Assembly: GCF_000236685.1 (NCBI RefSeq)
Contig: NC_016633.1
Span: forward strand, 1,240,001-1,304,000
DNA length: 64,000 nucleotides
Source of the DNA: Sphaerochaeta pleomorpha str. Grapes
GTDB lineage: Bacteria; Spirochaetota; Spirochaetia; Sphaerochaetales; Sphaerochaetaceae
Direction of reading: 5' to 3'
The translations under genes were made by a program, and so were the position numbers. The stretch's first letter is position 1, and the number at the start of each line of letters is the position of its first letter. Shown one piece after another: positions 14,855-24,630 of this stretch. The notes under the pieces are model-generated. The model was not told where the DNA came from, ran no database searches, and was given only the letters and a program-made list of their open reading frames with translations.

Positions 14855-17143
14855 ATGAACATAATCGGAACACCTTTGAACAGGGTAGATGCACATGAGA
14901 AAGTTTCAGGTAAAGCAAAATATACAAGCGATTTGGTCACAGGCCATGCGTTGATAGCAAAAGTTTTGCATAGCACCATCGCAAACGGAGTGGTCAAATC
15001 CTTCGACCTCACTGAGGCCTGGGCAGTTAGCGGGGTTATCGACATCGTAACGTGTTTCGATGTACCGGACATCCAGTTCCCCACAGCCGGGCATCCATGG
15101 TCGACAGAAAAGAAACATCAGGATATTGCGGACAGGAAACTACTGAACAAACGAGTCAGGTTTTATGGCGATGACATTGCAGCGGTAATTGCGGAAGATG
15201 AAATCTCAGCAATCGAGGCAGTAAGGAAAATCAAGGTTACCTACGAGCAATACGCTCCAATCCTCACCATCGAGGATGCAATGAAGAGCGGTGCCATGGC
15301 AATCCATGAAGAGAAACCAGACAATGTAGTCGTCAAATCTTCCTATGAGGTCGGTTCCTTCGACGAAGCTAGCAAAGAACCTGACCTGATCAAAATCGAA
15401 GGCGACTACGACACCCCTATCGTCCAGCATTGCCATATTGAGAATGCAAACTCATTCGCCTATATGGAGAATGGTAAAATCGTCGTGGTTAGCTCCACCC
15501 AAATCCCACACATTGTCCGCAGGGTATGTTCCCAGGCCCTTGGCATCGGGCATGGCGATATCCGGATTATCAAGCCCTATATAGGGGGAGGATTCGGAAA
15601 CAAGCAGGATGCACTCACCGAGCCGCTGAATGCCTTTCTTACCACACGGGTGGGAGGACGGCTTGTCCACTTGGAATACACCAGGGAAGAAACCTTCAAC
15701 TGCACAAGGGTTCGCCATGCAATGAAATTCCATATCGTCAGTTATGTCCGCAAGGACGGAAGCTTTGCAGCCCGTTCCATCGTTGCTTACTCCAACCAAG
15801 GCGCTTATGCTTCGCATGCACACGCTTTAGTTGCCAATGCAGTCAACGGCTTCCGTATGATGTACCCGGTAGGGGCTATCAAGGGTGAGGCCTACACCGT
15901 CTACACCAACCTGCCTACCGCAGGGGCCATGCGTGCCTATGGAATTCCCCAGATCGGTTTTGCTCTGGAGTCCCACATCGAGGACATTGTTTCAAAAGCA
16001 GGTTTCGACTCCATCGCTTTCAGGAAACAAAACATGATGAAACTCGGGTATGTCGACCCGGGTACTACCATCACCTGCCATTCCACGGGATTGGACGAAT
16101 GCATCGACAAGGGGGAGCACTATCTCCACTACAAGGAAAAACGCGCACTCTATGCAAACCAGACCGGCCCTGTCAGAAAAGGTGTCGGAATGGCTATATT
16201 CAACTACAAGACAGGCGTCTATCCCATAGCGCTCGAAACTTCTGCCTGCCGTATGCTTCTCAACCAAGATGGGTCGTTACAGCTGCAGATGGGAGCGACT
16301 GAGATCGGCCAGGGGGCAGACACTGTCTTCTCCATGATGGCCGCCGAGACCATTGGCCTATCTGTCGACAAAGTGCATATCATCAGTAAACAAGATACCG
16401 ATGTAACCCCCTATGATACAGGTGCCTATGCATCCAGGCAGACGTATGTTGCCGGGATGGCGGTTAAAAAGACAGCCGAAAGTTTCAAGGCAAAGCTCCT
16501 TGAATTTGCAGCTTTCATGTTGAAGAAAGAAGCCTTCGACCTGGATATCAAAGATAACTTCATTGTCCACAAAAACAAGGATGAGCATTTGCTTTCTGTC
16601 GCAGAAGTGGCTATGGAATCCTGCTATAGCATGACGAACTCCCGACACATCGCCGCAGAAGAAACCCATCACTGTACGGACAACACCTACTCCTTCGGCG
16701 TCTGTTTTGTCGAAATCGAGGTCGATATCCCTATGTGCCAGGTACGGGTACTCGATATCATCAACGTCCATGATTCAGGTAGGATTATCAACCACCAGAC
16801 AGCCCAGGGGCAGGTGCATGGCGGCATGAGCATGGGTCTTGGCTACGGACTGTATGAACATCTGGAATTTGACAAGAAGACCGGACGGATGCTGAACGAC
16901 AATCTCCTTGACTATAAGTTGATGACAGCGCTCGACACTCCGGAACTACAGGTCGCATTCGTTGAGACAGAGGATCCTACAGGGCCTTACGGGAACAAAT
17001 CGTTGGGAGAACCACCTGTAATTCCCGTGGCCCCTGCTATACGCAATGCCCTGCTCAACGCTACCGGCGTTGCAGTCGATTCGATTCCTCTCAATCCCGA
17101 GAAACTGTTCTTTGCGTTTGAGAATGCAGGATTAATCAAATAA
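14855..17143 (+). CDS. xdhA: Xanthine dehydrogenase molybdenum subunit
   Basis: This is the large molybdopterin-binding subunit, hydroxylating xanthine or a related purine. The 762-aa sequence tracks E. coli XdhA along its length: PYIGGGFGNKQDALTEPLNA, NQGAYASHAHAL, NLPTAGAMRAYGIPQ, GATEIGQGADTVF, DTDVTPYDTGAYASRQTYVA, and the late YGNKSLGEPP block with the catalytic Glu. Closeness to E. coli XdhA makes a purine substrate more likely than nicotinate or an aldehyde. It is the first of three genes and probably forms the usual three-subunit complex. Molybdenum cofactor insertion genes are not in the window. Confidence 0.93.
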   Translation: MNIIGTPLNRVDAHEKVSGKAKYTSDLVTGHALIAKVLHSTIANGVVKSFDLTEAWAVSGVIDIVTCFDVPDIQFPTAGHPWSTEKKHQDIADRKLLNKRVRFYGDDIAAVIAEDEISAIEAVRKIKVTYEQYAPILTIEDAMKSGAMAIHEEKPDNVVVKSSYEVGSFDEASKEPDLIKIEGDYDTPIVQHCHIENANSFAYMENGKIVVVSSTQIPHIVRRVCSQALGIGHGDIRIIKPYIGGGFGNKQDALTEPLNAFLTTRVGGRLVHLEYTREETFNCTRVRHAMKFHIVSYVRKDGSFAARSIVAYSNQGAYASHAHALVANAVNGFRMMYPVGAIKGEAYTVYTNLPTAGAMRAYGIPQIGFALESHIEDIVSKAGFDSIAFRKQNMMKLGYVDPGTTITCHSTGLDECIDKGEHYLHYKEKRALYANQTGPVRKGVGMAIFNYKTGVYPIALETSACRMLLNQDGSLQLQMGATEIGQGADTVFSMMAAETIGLSVDKVHIISKQDTDVTPYDTGAYASRQTYVAGMAVKKTAESFKAKLLEFAAFMLKKEAFDLDIKDNFIVHKNKDEHLLSVAEVAMESCYSMTNSRHIAAEETHHCTDNTYSFGVCFVEIEVDIPMCQVRVLDIINVHDSGRIINHQTAQGQVHGGMSMGLGYGLYEHLEFDKKTGRMLNDNLLDYKLMTALDTPELQVAFVETEDPTGPYGNKSLGEPPVIPVAPAIRNALLNATGVAVDSIPLNPEKLFFAFENAGLIK

Positions 17144-17155
17144 AGGAAGAAGAGA

Positions 17156-18043
17156 ATGTACGATTTCAATACCTTATATGAAGCAAGTTCCGTTGAAGAT
17201 GCACTGAGACTCAAAAAGGAACATCCCCAGGCCCGTATTCTTGCAGGAGGAAGCGATATCCTTATTGGGATTCGCGACGGCAAGCTTGCAGGATGCGACC
17301 TCATCAGCATCTATGCCCTTGATGATCTGCGTGGCATCTGCCTGGAAGACGACGGGACCCTGCTTATCAGACCGCTTACCAGTTTCACCAATATCACGAT
17401 GCACCCCCTGATCAAAGAGCACCTCCCTGTCCTGGGTGAGGCAGTCGACCAGATCGGAGGCCCACAGATACGAAACATCGGGACTATCGGGGGAAATATC
17501 TGCAATGGAGTCACCAGCGCAGATTCTGCCTCCACCCTCAAAGCCTATGATGCAGTTCTCGAGCTGACAAGCCTCGAGGGGGTACGATCCCTTCCGTATG
17601 CAGATTTCAACCTCGGGGCAGGCAAAGTCGATCTTCGAAGCGGAGAAATGCTCACAGGCATACGCATCAGAAAGGAAAGCTGGGAAAACACCTACGGCAA
17701 CTACATCAAGTACTCGATGCGCAGGGCAATGGATATCGCAACACTTGCCTGTTCGGTAAATGTCAGGCTGACAGAAGATAAAAAGCGGATAGACAGGCTT
17801 CGCATCGCATTCGGTGTTGCAGCCCCCACCCCGATTCGTGCTTTCACCGCAGAAAAAAGCGCACAGGGACATTTGCTTGACAAGGAACTCCTAACCTTAG
17901 TCAGCGAGGGAGCCTTGGCAGACGTCATGCCGAGAAGCAGCTGGAGAGCCTCCAAAGAATTCAGGCTCCATCTGGTCGAAGAGCTCGCACGGCGCGCAAC
18001 CATAGTTTCAATCGAAAAAGCAGGAGGAAATATCAATGGCTAG
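17156..18043 (+). CDS. xdhB: Xanthine dehydrogenase FAD subunit
   Basis: This 295-aa subunit binds FAD and passes electrons from the iron-sulfur subunit to the acceptor. ILAGGSDILIGIRDGK is the flavin-binding motif, and GPQIRNIGTIGGNICNGVTS is the second conserved FAD-contact block. The C-terminal CO-dehydrogenase-flavoprotein domain follows. It starts 12 bp after xdhA and its end overlaps xdhC by 8 bp. Confidence 0.93.
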   Translation: MYDFNTLYEASSVEDALRLKKEHPQARILAGGSDILIGIRDGKLAGCDLISIYALDDLRGICLEDDGTLLIRPLTSFTNITMHPLIKEHLPVLGEAVDQIGGPQIRNIGTIGGNICNGVTSADSASTLKAYDAVLELTSLEGVRSLPYADFNLGAGKVDLRSGEMLTGIRIRKESWENTYGNYIKYSMRRAMDIATLACSVNVRLTEDKKRIDRLRIAFGVAAPTPIRAFTAEKSAQGHLLDKELLTLVSEGALADVMPRSSWRASKEFRLHLVEELARRATIVSIEKAGGNING

Positions 18044-18539
18044 GAAATTGGTTACATGCACTATCAATGGTAAAAAAAGAGAACATTCTGTAGACATCCG
18101 TTCCTCCCTTTCGGATATGCTTCGTGGCGAGGAAGGGCTTGACAGCGTAAAACATGGTTGTGACGTTGGCGAATGCGGTGCATGCACCGTACTCATTGAC
18201 GGACAGCCGTTCAATTCATGCATATATCTCGCTATTTGGGCTGAAGGAAAAACCATATTGACCTTGGAGGGTCTCAGCGATACCAAAGGTACCATCTCTG
18301 ATATTCAGCAGGCTTTCATAGATGAGGGGGCCGTACAATGTGGGTTCTGTACCCCTGGGTTCATTATGTCGTCGTTGCCGATCATAGATAGTGACGAGGC
18401 TATAAGCAGAGACGAGATCCGCAAGCAGATTTCCGGCAATCTCTGCAGGTGCACTGGTTACGAGAACATCGTCAATGCCATCGAGAAAACCCAGAAGAAA
18501 CGAATAGAAGAGAAAAAAGCTTCCAAAGAACAAGAGTAG
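18036..18539 (+). CDS. xdhC: Xanthine dehydrogenase 2Fe-2S subunit
   Basis: This 167-aa iron-sulfur subunit has two [2Fe-2S] sites: the plant-ferredoxin type GCDVGECGACTV with a following Cys, and the all-helical type with QCGFCTPGF and GNLCRCTGY. The last 20 residues are highly charged. AGGAGG precedes the ATG, which overlaps the xdhB stop. A strong terminator follows at 18582-18629. The symbol follows E. coli xdhABC and does not refer to the XdhC insertion factor of other species. Confidence 0.93.
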   Translation: MARKLVTCTINGKKREHSVDIRSSLSDMLRGEEGLDSVKHGCDVGECGACTVLIDGQPFNSCIYLAIWAEGKTILTLEGLSDTKGTISDIQQAFIDEGAVQCGFCTPGFIMSSLPIIDSDEAISRDEIRKQISGNLCRCTGYENIVNAIEKTQKKRIEEKKASKEQE

Positions 18540-18581
18540 TTGCAGACTCTGTAGACAAGGAAGGTTTTTACCTGGAAGGAA

Positions 18582-18629
18582 GGGGAAGTGAAGTCCGGAA
18601 AACGGATTGCCACTTCCCTTTGCTTTTTG
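18582..18629 (+). terminator. Terminator after xdhABC
   Basis: GGGAAGTG pairs with CACTTCCC around an inner TCCG/CGGA hairpin, followed by TTTGCTTTTT. Confidence 0.75.
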
Positions 18630-18710
18630 CAATGGTTTTCACCAGACTTTCCCAAAAGCTCTGGTTGCAACCCGCTATTTCCTCTTCTATACTGCAACCA
18701 AGGAGCCATC

Positions 18711-19592
18711 ATGCAAGAAACCATCCTGCTTTTTTTCCAGAACATTGCGAATCCCTTCCTGGATTCCTTCGCGAATATCTGTTCCGCCCTCGGTGAACAA
18801 ACCTTTGTAATTGCTTTTATTGTGGCAATACTCTGGTGCTTTGACAAGAAAAAGGGATTTGTCATCTGCTCATCGATGCTCTTCAGCGTAACTTCGATGG
18901 GAATCCTGAAAGCAATCGTACGGGCTCCGAGACCTTTTACCGTCCTCCCTTCCATCGCAGGCAAACGCCTGGCAACGGCTACCGGCTACTCATTCCCTTC
19001 AGGGCATACGACAACGGCTGCCTCATTTTATTCAGCCCTTGCCGTAGCCTATAAAAAACGCACTCTCAGCATTATCAGTGCCATTATGATCATATTGGTA
19101 GGAACCAGTAGACTCTATCTTGGTGTTCACTGGCCTATAGACGTGTTCGGGGGATTGGTTCTTGGCGTTTCCATCAGCCTACTTGCCTCATCAAAACTCA
19201 GCAAGCTCTATGAGGACAAAAAAAAGAGATACAGGTTCTCTCTCACCCTTGGCTCCATAGTGCTTGTAGCAGGCTCTATCCTAGCAATCCTGCTGCAAGC
19301 GGGACTGGTTGACGAGGTAGCTTTTTCTGATCTCATGAAAACCCTGGTTCTATCAGGAGGTGGATACCTTGGCTTTGCCTTGGAAGCCAAGAAAGTGAAT
19401 TACAGCACCGAGGGGACGGCAGGAAGGAAAATCATCAGATTCCTTGCCGGTCTTGCAGGGGTCCTTGCCATTATGGCACTGAAACTGATAATACCCTCTT
19501 CCCTCTACTTTTTAGGATCGATGCTGCGGTATGCCTTGATCGGGTTCTGGGCAACAGGGCTCTACCCTCTTATAGGAAAAAGTCTTTTCTGA
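18711..19592 (+). CDS. PAP2-family membrane phosphatase
   Basis: This 293-aa integral membrane protein has the type 2 phosphatidic acid phosphatase signature in three pieces: KAIVRAPRP, SFPSGHTT and SRLYLGVHWPIDVFGG. These supply the conserved Lys/Arg, Ser-Gly-His and His-Asp catalytic residues. It probably dephosphorylates a lipid phosphate such as phosphatidate or undecaprenyl diphosphate; the substrate cannot be told. ATG 18711 has AAGGAG 6 bases upstream. A C-terminal membrane extension of about 100 residues goes beyond the core domain. Its end overlaps the convergent exonuclease gene by 23 bp. Confidence 0.87.
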   Translation: MQETILLFFQNIANPFLDSFANICSALGEQTFVIAFIVAILWCFDKKKGFVICSSMLFSVTSMGILKAIVRAPRPFTVLPSIAGKRLATATGYSFPSGHTTTAASFYSALAVAYKKRTLSIISAIMIILVGTSRLYLGVHWPIDVFGGLVLGVSISLLASSKLSKLYEDKKKRYRFSLTLGSIVLVAGSILAILLQAGLVDEVAFSDLMKTLVLSGGGYLGFALEAKKVNYSTEGTAGRKIIRFLAGLAGVLAIMALKLIIPSSLYFLGSMLRYALIGFWATGLYPLIGKSLF

Positions 19593-20157
19593 GATTCTCG
19601 ATGGTTTTGGGCTCAATGCCCTTGGTTATGAGAAACCTGCGTAGGTCAAGCATTTCATTGAGGTGCCCCGAGCATTCCTTATGCAGGATTTTCCCGCACA
19701 TTATGGCATCGTCAAGAGCATAGTGTGCTTGGTAGACCAACCCGAAATGGTCGCACAGGAACGTCAGTTTATAGCTGGGTATCTCGGGCCAAACCTTGCG
19801 GGCTATCGTATACGTACACAGATAGTGCATGGCTCTAGTCTCGATATCGTAGGACTCGAGACATCCTTTGAGCACTTTCATGTCAAAGGCCGCATTGTGG
19901 GCAACAAGGATGTCCTTTGCAATGAATTCTTTCATGGCAGGCCATACCGAATCGAATTCGCCGGCAGAGAGGCACGCGTCACTGTCTAGATGATGTACAG
20001 CTGTCATTCCCGGGTCAAAATAGGGATGTTTTGGTCGTATAAGGCTATAATAGCTGTCAAGAAGGGTTCCTTCCTCATCAAAGCGGGCCAGCGCTACGGC
20101 ACAGGCCCCTCCCTCATAGCTGTTTGCAGTTTCAAAATCAAGTGCTACATAATTCAT
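19570..20157 (-). CDS. DEDDh 3'-5' exonuclease, DnaQ-like
   Basis: This 195-aa exonuclease is related to the polymerase III epsilon subunit. The DEDDh residues are visible: ALDFETAN (Asp/Glu), LVAHNAAFDMKVL (Asp) and HYALDDAIMCGKIL (His, Asp). It lacks extra domains, so it is more likely a stand-alone repair or RNase-type exonuclease than the replicative proofreader. Its start overlaps the cyuA-like stop by 4 bp with AGGAAAAC just ahead, so it is coupled to that gene. Confidence 0.88.
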   Translation of the reverse strand: MNYVALDFETANSYEGGACAVALARFDEEGTLLDSYYSLIRPKHPYFDPGMTAVHHLDSDACLSAGEFDSVWPAMKEFIAKDILVAHNAAFDMKVLKGCLESYDIETRAMHYLCTYTIARKVWPEIPSYKLTFLCDHFGLVYQAHYALDDAIMCGKILHKECSGHLNEMLDLRRFLITKGIEPKTIENLRKDFFL

Positions 20158-21428
20158 TTTTGTTTTCCTAGCATAATCGAGAGAATCGTTTTATCCGTCT
20201 CTGCCATGCCTTCATGGCTGAGCCGTGACAGGAAGCCCATGCTTTCCAGGCTATCCTTGCCAACAATGCCACTTTCACTACCGGGGGAGAATCCGCGGAA
20301 AGCCAGCTTACAGGCAAGGCAGGCAGCCTCTACGCAGGAATAGATTTTCAAGGCGCAGGTCATCTTCGCCCCGTCACAGATAATCCCGGTCAGGTTTCCA
20401 ATCATTGTATTGATTGCCCTATCCATCACAGCAATATCTCCATCAAGCAGATAGACAAGGCCGCAGGCACAGCCGATTGCAGCCGTAAAGGCTCCACAAA
20501 GTGCGCTGAGACGATCTTTTCGTGCAGTCAGGGAGAGACCGACCAGTTCACTGACAACCAAGGCCTTGGCCAGTTTTTCGTCACTGGAATGCAGATACCG
20601 GGCAACTACAGCCAGAGGGACAGTAAGGGTAATCCCTTGGTTCCCGCTTCCACTGTTGATTATTACAGGAAGAGGACAGCCTGCCATCCGGGCATCGCTT
20701 GCAGCTGCGGCAAGGGAGGATGCAAGGCTAAATGCCTCAGCAAGGCTTTTAGGATCGGCATGCAGATCCTCACCGGCAATTTTACCAACCGAGAGCCCGT
20801 ATTGGTTCTGGATTGCATGCAAAGCAATAGCCATATTGGTTTCTTTTGCCTCGAGCATCAACACCAGGACCTCTGCTTCTGCACTAGCTGCATAGGTAAC
20901 GATGTCACTCAGCGATGCCGATTTTATGATATTTTCATCAAGACCCTCAAGAGGGGTGGTACAGTTGTCAACCGGAAGGTCCAGCAATACCGTTCCGTCT
21001 ATTTCCAGATGGCTGAACCGGTCATGTTCACCACTGATAACGGCAACTGCCAAATGGGCATCCTTATGAGCGGTAACACTGATATACAGTGCGGGAATAT
21101 TTTCCTGTATCGTAAGCTTTACCGACAGATCTTTTGCCAAGGCAAGCTGGGTTTCTTCAATCTTACTGAGAATGCTCAGGCCCTTTTCGACTGACCCTCC
21201 GCAAGCGCCAAGGGCCACAGCTGCCTGGATGCCCTTCAGTTCACAGTTTGGCAAGCCGACTCCCATGGCATTCTTAACCATGTCACGGGAGGTCGAGACT
21301 TCCACTGAAGAGGGAATCATGCCAAGCAATTCCGTCGCCTTCGCTCCGGCAAGCGCGGAGGCCGCCGGCTCAGTACAGCCCATCGCCGGTCTCATTTCTT
21401 TCTTAAGCAATGCATAAAATTTGTCCAT
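20154..21428 (-). CDS. L-cysteine desulfidase family protein (UPF0597/CyuA-like)
   Basis: This 424-aa enzyme of the serine dehydratase alpha/UPF0597 family is related to Fe-S L-cysteine desulfidase (CyuA/YhaM), which breaks cysteine into pyruvate, ammonia and sulfide. Conserved pieces are MGCTEPAASALAGAKA near the start, VIINSGSGNQGITLTVP, CGAFTAAIGCACGLVYLLDG and GNLTGIICDGAKMTCALK. The cysteines in MGCTEP, GCACG, ICDGAKMTCALK could ligate the cluster. I chose ATG 21428: it matches the family start, and TATAGT ends 6 bases before it. The dehydratase alternative (serine) cannot be excluded. Confidence 0.85.
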   Translation of the reverse strand: MDKFYALLKKEMRPAMGCTEPAASALAGAKATELLGMIPSSVEVSTSRDMVKNAMGVGLPNCELKGIQAAVALGACGGSVEKGLSILSKIEETQLALAKDLSVKLTIQENIPALYISVTAHKDAHLAVAVISGEHDRFSHLEIDGTVLLDLPVDNCTTPLEGLDENIIKSASLSDIVTYAASAEAEVLVLMLEAKETNMAIALHAIQNQYGLSVGKIAGEDLHADPKSLAEAFSLASSLAAAASDARMAGCPLPVIINSGSGNQGITLTVPLAVVARYLHSSDEKLAKALVVSELVGLSLTARKDRLSALCGAFTAAIGCACGLVYLLDGDIAVMDRAINTMIGNLTGIICDGAKMTCALKIYSCVEAACLACKLAFRGFSPGSESGIVGKDSLESMGFLSRLSHEGMAETDKTILSIMLGKQK

Positions 21429-21464
21429 GGGAAGACTATACCATTTGAAGGCATAGTGTTCCAA
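21429..21464 (-). promoter_or_regulatory. Predicted leaderless promoter of cyuA-like gene
   Basis: TTGGAA (21464-21459), 18-base spacer, TATAGT (21440-21435), then 6 bases and the ATG at 21428. No Shine-Dalgarno sequence. Confidence 0.6.
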
Positions 21465-21481
21465 GACAAGCAAGGGCTCTT

Positions 21482-22693
21482 TTACCGGGGAACCTCTGCA
21501 ATGAAAAGAGTACCTTCGACCTCCAGATGATAATCTGCAAGGGAAGCAGCTACTACGTAGCATTCACCCTTTTTTATGGTTGCAGACCCTTCTTCGCAGG
21601 TAAAAGACACCTGTCCCTCGGTGCAGAACAGTAATTCGATACTCTTCCTGTTATGGATATCATACGTACCTGTCTTGCAAACCTTCAATAGAAATTCTTC
21701 GGTTGGAGTAAGGATATGGATGCGACCGGATTTCCCTTTCAGCTGGGGCGCACAATCAGCCTGTTTGCTCTTGATATCCAGAACCTTCATCAGCTCTTTC
21801 ACATCGACTTTCTTATGCGTCAACCCGCCTCGAAGGACATTGTCAGAGGCACTCATCAATTCGATACCGTTACCGAGTACATAGGCATGAAGGGTCCGAG
21901 GCTCAAGGAACAAGGCTTCACCTGGGTGAAGGTGTTTGACATTCAGCAAAAACGGGGAGAAAAGTCCCGGGTCCTCGGGAAAAGCCCCATAGCAGGAAAG
22001 GGCGATGCCCTTGCTCTCCAGAAAACGTCCATCTCCGGAGGCAAAGGGGAGCTCTTCCATTTTCTTCAGGGAGGTGATGTACTCTGCAATGCAGTCTTGC
22101 AGATCTTCCTTGTCCAGGGTATAGAGCTTTTCGAATATCTTACCTATCTCTTTGTCAGGATCAGGCGAAAGTTCATCGATATCCGAGAAATATCGGCCAT
22201 AGCTCTCTGGAAGAAGCATGGTAAAAGCTGCAACAATTTGGCTGAGAGGACGAAAGGCACACATTGCCGTTACCGGGGTCAAGGCATAGATTACCTCAGC
22301 TTTCCTGTTTGGGTCCTTATAGTTCCATTGGTCCTTGGGAAGCCTGGAATGAATCGGTTCTTCCCGAATCCATCCTTCCTTGGCTTGGGATGCAGAGGGA
22401 TGGCACTGTATGGACAAGGGCCTGTCAATGGCAAGCACTTTCAGCAACAGGGGAAGCACAGGCCCGAAATAATCCAAGTGTTCCTGTCCAAACCAGTTCA
22501 AACTATCATTGGCAAGGAATTGTGAAAGTTTTTCACCGGTGCCCACTACGGTAGCCTCACCGCTTTCATGGGTACCCATCCAAAGCTCAGCCTTAGGATT
22601 TCCGTCTTCGCTGATACCGAGTAAATTAGGGATAAACGAGACATTTCCCCAATCGTATTCCTTGACTTGGGGTTTGATTTGGATATATTTCAT
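21482..22693 (-). CDS. manA: Mannose-6-phosphate isomerase, class I
   Basis: ManA interconverts mannose-6-phosphate and fructose-6-phosphate using Zn. The 403-aa protein has the metal-site motif LSIQCHPSASQAKEG, the WNYKDPNRKAEVIYAL block and PGEALFLEPRTLHAYVLGNG. GGAGG precedes the ATG at 22693. It lies downstream of the nhaC-like gene, with a clear terminator between them (22741-22764), so it is probably transcribed from its own promoter in the short gap. Confidence 0.95.
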   Translation of the reverse strand: MKYIQIKPQVKEYDWGNVSFIPNLLGISEDGNPKAELWMGTHESGEATVVGTGEKLSQFLANDSLNWFGQEHLDYFGPVLPLLLKVLAIDRPLSIQCHPSASQAKEGWIREEPIHSRLPKDQWNYKDPNRKAEVIYALTPVTAMCAFRPLSQIVAAFTMLLPESYGRYFSDIDELSPDPDKEIGKIFEKLYTLDKEDLQDCIAEYITSLKKMEELPFASGDGRFLESKGIALSCYGAFPEDPGLFSPFLLNVKHLHPGEALFLEPRTLHAYVLGNGIELMSASDNVLRGGLTHKKVDVKELMKVLDIKSKQADCAPQLKGKSGRIHILTPTEEFLLKVCKTGTYDIHNRKSIELLFCTEGQVSFTCEEGSATIKKGECYVVAASLADYHLEVEGTLFIAEVPR

Positions 22694-22740
22694 GCAAGCC
22701 TCCGCTTCTGATTATAGAAGGCTTGACTCCCTATAGCAAG

Positions 22741-22764
22741 TAAAAGCCCGCCAAACGGCGGGCT
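22741..22764 (-). terminator. Terminator after nhaC-like gene
   Basis: AGCCCGCC, loop GTTT, GGCGGGCT, then TTTTA on the minus strand. Confidence 0.8.
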
Positions 22765-22784
22765 CTGTCTGAAAGAAACAACTA

Positions 22785-24404
22785 CTAGGCCTTGTAGATT
22801 CTTGGCAGGAACACCAAGGCAAGGACAAAGGCACCTAGGGCTGCCAGCCAGGCAACAAACAGATTCAGGAAAATACCACCGATAAGGAACCCAATAAAGG
22901 CACATACGGCACAGGTAATTGCATAGGGCATCTGTGTTGCAACATGTTCGAGGTGAGGACACCCGGCACCTGTAGAGGAGAGAATGGTAGTATCGCTTAT
23001 CGGGGAAGCATGATCTCCAAAGACAGACCCGCCAAGCACTGCGCTGATACTGATAAGCACACTGTTGAGCATTGCTCCATCCATCAAGCCCTTAGCCTGG
23101 GCAAGGCCAACTACGATTGGCATTACAATCGGAATCATGATGGCAAAAGTCCCCCAGGAAGTACCGGTGGAGAAAGAGATCAAGGCAGAGAGTGCAAAGG
23201 CAATGACAGGAATCAGGGCAATGGGGAACCCACCGCCAACAACCACTTCAGAAAGGTAGGCAGCCAAGCCAAGCCCACCGTCTTCCGGACTGCTCTTGAT
23301 AACTGAACCGATAGTCCAGGCCATGGTCAGGATGATGAGAGCAGGAACCATTGATTTGATTCCGTCGCCGATGGCATCGCTTGCGCTCTTGATCGTAAAG
23401 AGTTTGCGTACGGTATAGTAGATATAGGTAATCAGCAGTGTAAAGATTACTGCATAGAACAGTGCCATCGAGGCATCGGTGTTGTTGAATGCATCACCCA
23501 GGCTCATGGAACCCATTGCAGCCCCAAGGGAGGTGATCGATTCACCGTCTATAGCACCAAGGTAAGTAGTCATAGGGAAGAGAATGACCGCAGAGGCAAT
23601 AAGAACGAGAATCGGGAAAAGCATGTCCATCGGACGGGCTTTCGAAGAATTCTGCTCCCCTTCCACTTCAATCTCACCGGGGGCAGGACCGTAGTCTTCG
23701 TTGTAAAGCTTTCCGGTTTCCTTGGCATATTTGATACTCTTTGCCATTGGACCGAAGTTTCGGCCAGTCAAAATGAGGGTAAGGACCATGATCAACGTCA
23801 GAATTGCATAAATGTTAAAAGGAACCGACCGCATGAAAAATTCGAATTCGCTGATCCCCAATGAAGAAAATCCTTCGGAACCCTTAACGATCGACATGAC
23901 AGTAATGACCCAACTGGAAATTGGAACCAAGATACACACAGGAGCTGCCGTAGAATCGAGGATATAGGCAAGCTGTGCACGGGGTACATTGTTTTTGTCG
24001 GTAATAGGGCGCATGACCGTCCCTACCGCAAGGCTGTTGAAATAGTCATCGATAAAAATCACAAGGCCACAGAACCAAGCCATCAGAAGGCTGGTCTTTG
24101 GGCTATTGAGCTTGTCTGCAGCCCATCTTCCGAAGGCCCTTGCAGAACCGGTCTTGCTCAACATTCCCACCAAGCCACCAAGCAAGGCACAGAACAAGAA
24201 GATTCGGATATTCCATCCGTCGTTGAGTGAGCCTGCGAGCATATCGGTCAGGTTGAGGATTGCAATAATCGGATTGCCACCGGCAACAATCAAAGTACCG
24301 GAAAGAATGCCGAGAAACAACGAAACCATCACGTCTTTTGTTATAAAAGCCAGCGTAATGGTCAAAACTGGTGGAATAAGACCCCAAATTCCAAAACTTA
24401 CCAT
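22785..24404 (-). CDS. NhaC-family Na+/H+ antiporter
   Basis: This is a 539-aa polytopic membrane protein. Features of the NhaC superfamily include the paired re-entrant segments FIDDYFNSLAVGTVMRPI and VFGDHASPISDTTILSST, with acidic and polar residues for cation passage, and SFSTGTSWGTFAIMIPI. Relatives exchange Na+ for H+ or for amino acids/organic acids, so the exchanged solute is uncertain. A cytoplasmic acidic loop lies near residues 225-255. GAGAGG precedes the ATG. The 226-bp upstream gap holds the terminator of the preceding gene and no other coding. Confidence 0.85.
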   Translation of the reverse strand: MVSFGIWGLIPPVLTITLAFITKDVMVSLFLGILSGTLIVAGGNPIIAILNLTDMLAGSLNDGWNIRIFLFCALLGGLVGMLSKTGSARAFGRWAADKLNSPKTSLLMAWFCGLVIFIDDYFNSLAVGTVMRPITDKNNVPRAQLAYILDSTAAPVCILVPISSWVITVMSIVKGSEGFSSLGISEFEFFMRSVPFNIYAILTLIMVLTLILTGRNFGPMAKSIKYAKETGKLYNEDYGPAPGEIEVEGEQNSSKARPMDMLFPILVLIASAVILFPMTTYLGAIDGESITSLGAAMGSMSLGDAFNNTDASMALFYAVIFTLLITYIYYTVRKLFTIKSASDAIGDGIKSMVPALIILTMAWTIGSVIKSSPEDGGLGLAAYLSEVVVGGGFPIALIPVIAFALSALISFSTGTSWGTFAIMIPIVMPIVVGLAQAKGLMDGAMLNSVLISISAVLGGSVFGDHASPISDTTILSSTGAGCPHLEHVATQMPYAITCAVCAFIGFLIGGIFLNLFVAWLAALGAFVLALVFLPRIYKA

Positions 24405-24564
24405 AGGAACCTCTCTATCAGGTGAATAACACCTTGTGTAATTGTCTGACTATATCATGACATTCGTTACAAAGTACAGATTTTTCTGTTCAATATGTGG
24501 CTTTTTTAAATCTTTTGTTATCTATATAACACTATTTGAACTAGAGCGAGGACACAATAAAGAA

Positions 24565-24597
24565 GGGATGCCTCCCCAAATAAAGAAAGGACATCCC
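24565..24597 (-). terminator. Terminator after lipoprotein hydrolase
   Basis: GGGATGTC pairs with GGCATCCC (one G-T pair), followed by TTCTTTATT on the minus strand. Confidence 0.55.
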
Positions 24598-24630
24598 AAT
24601 AGCATAAAAAGGGTATAACCGTCAGCAATC

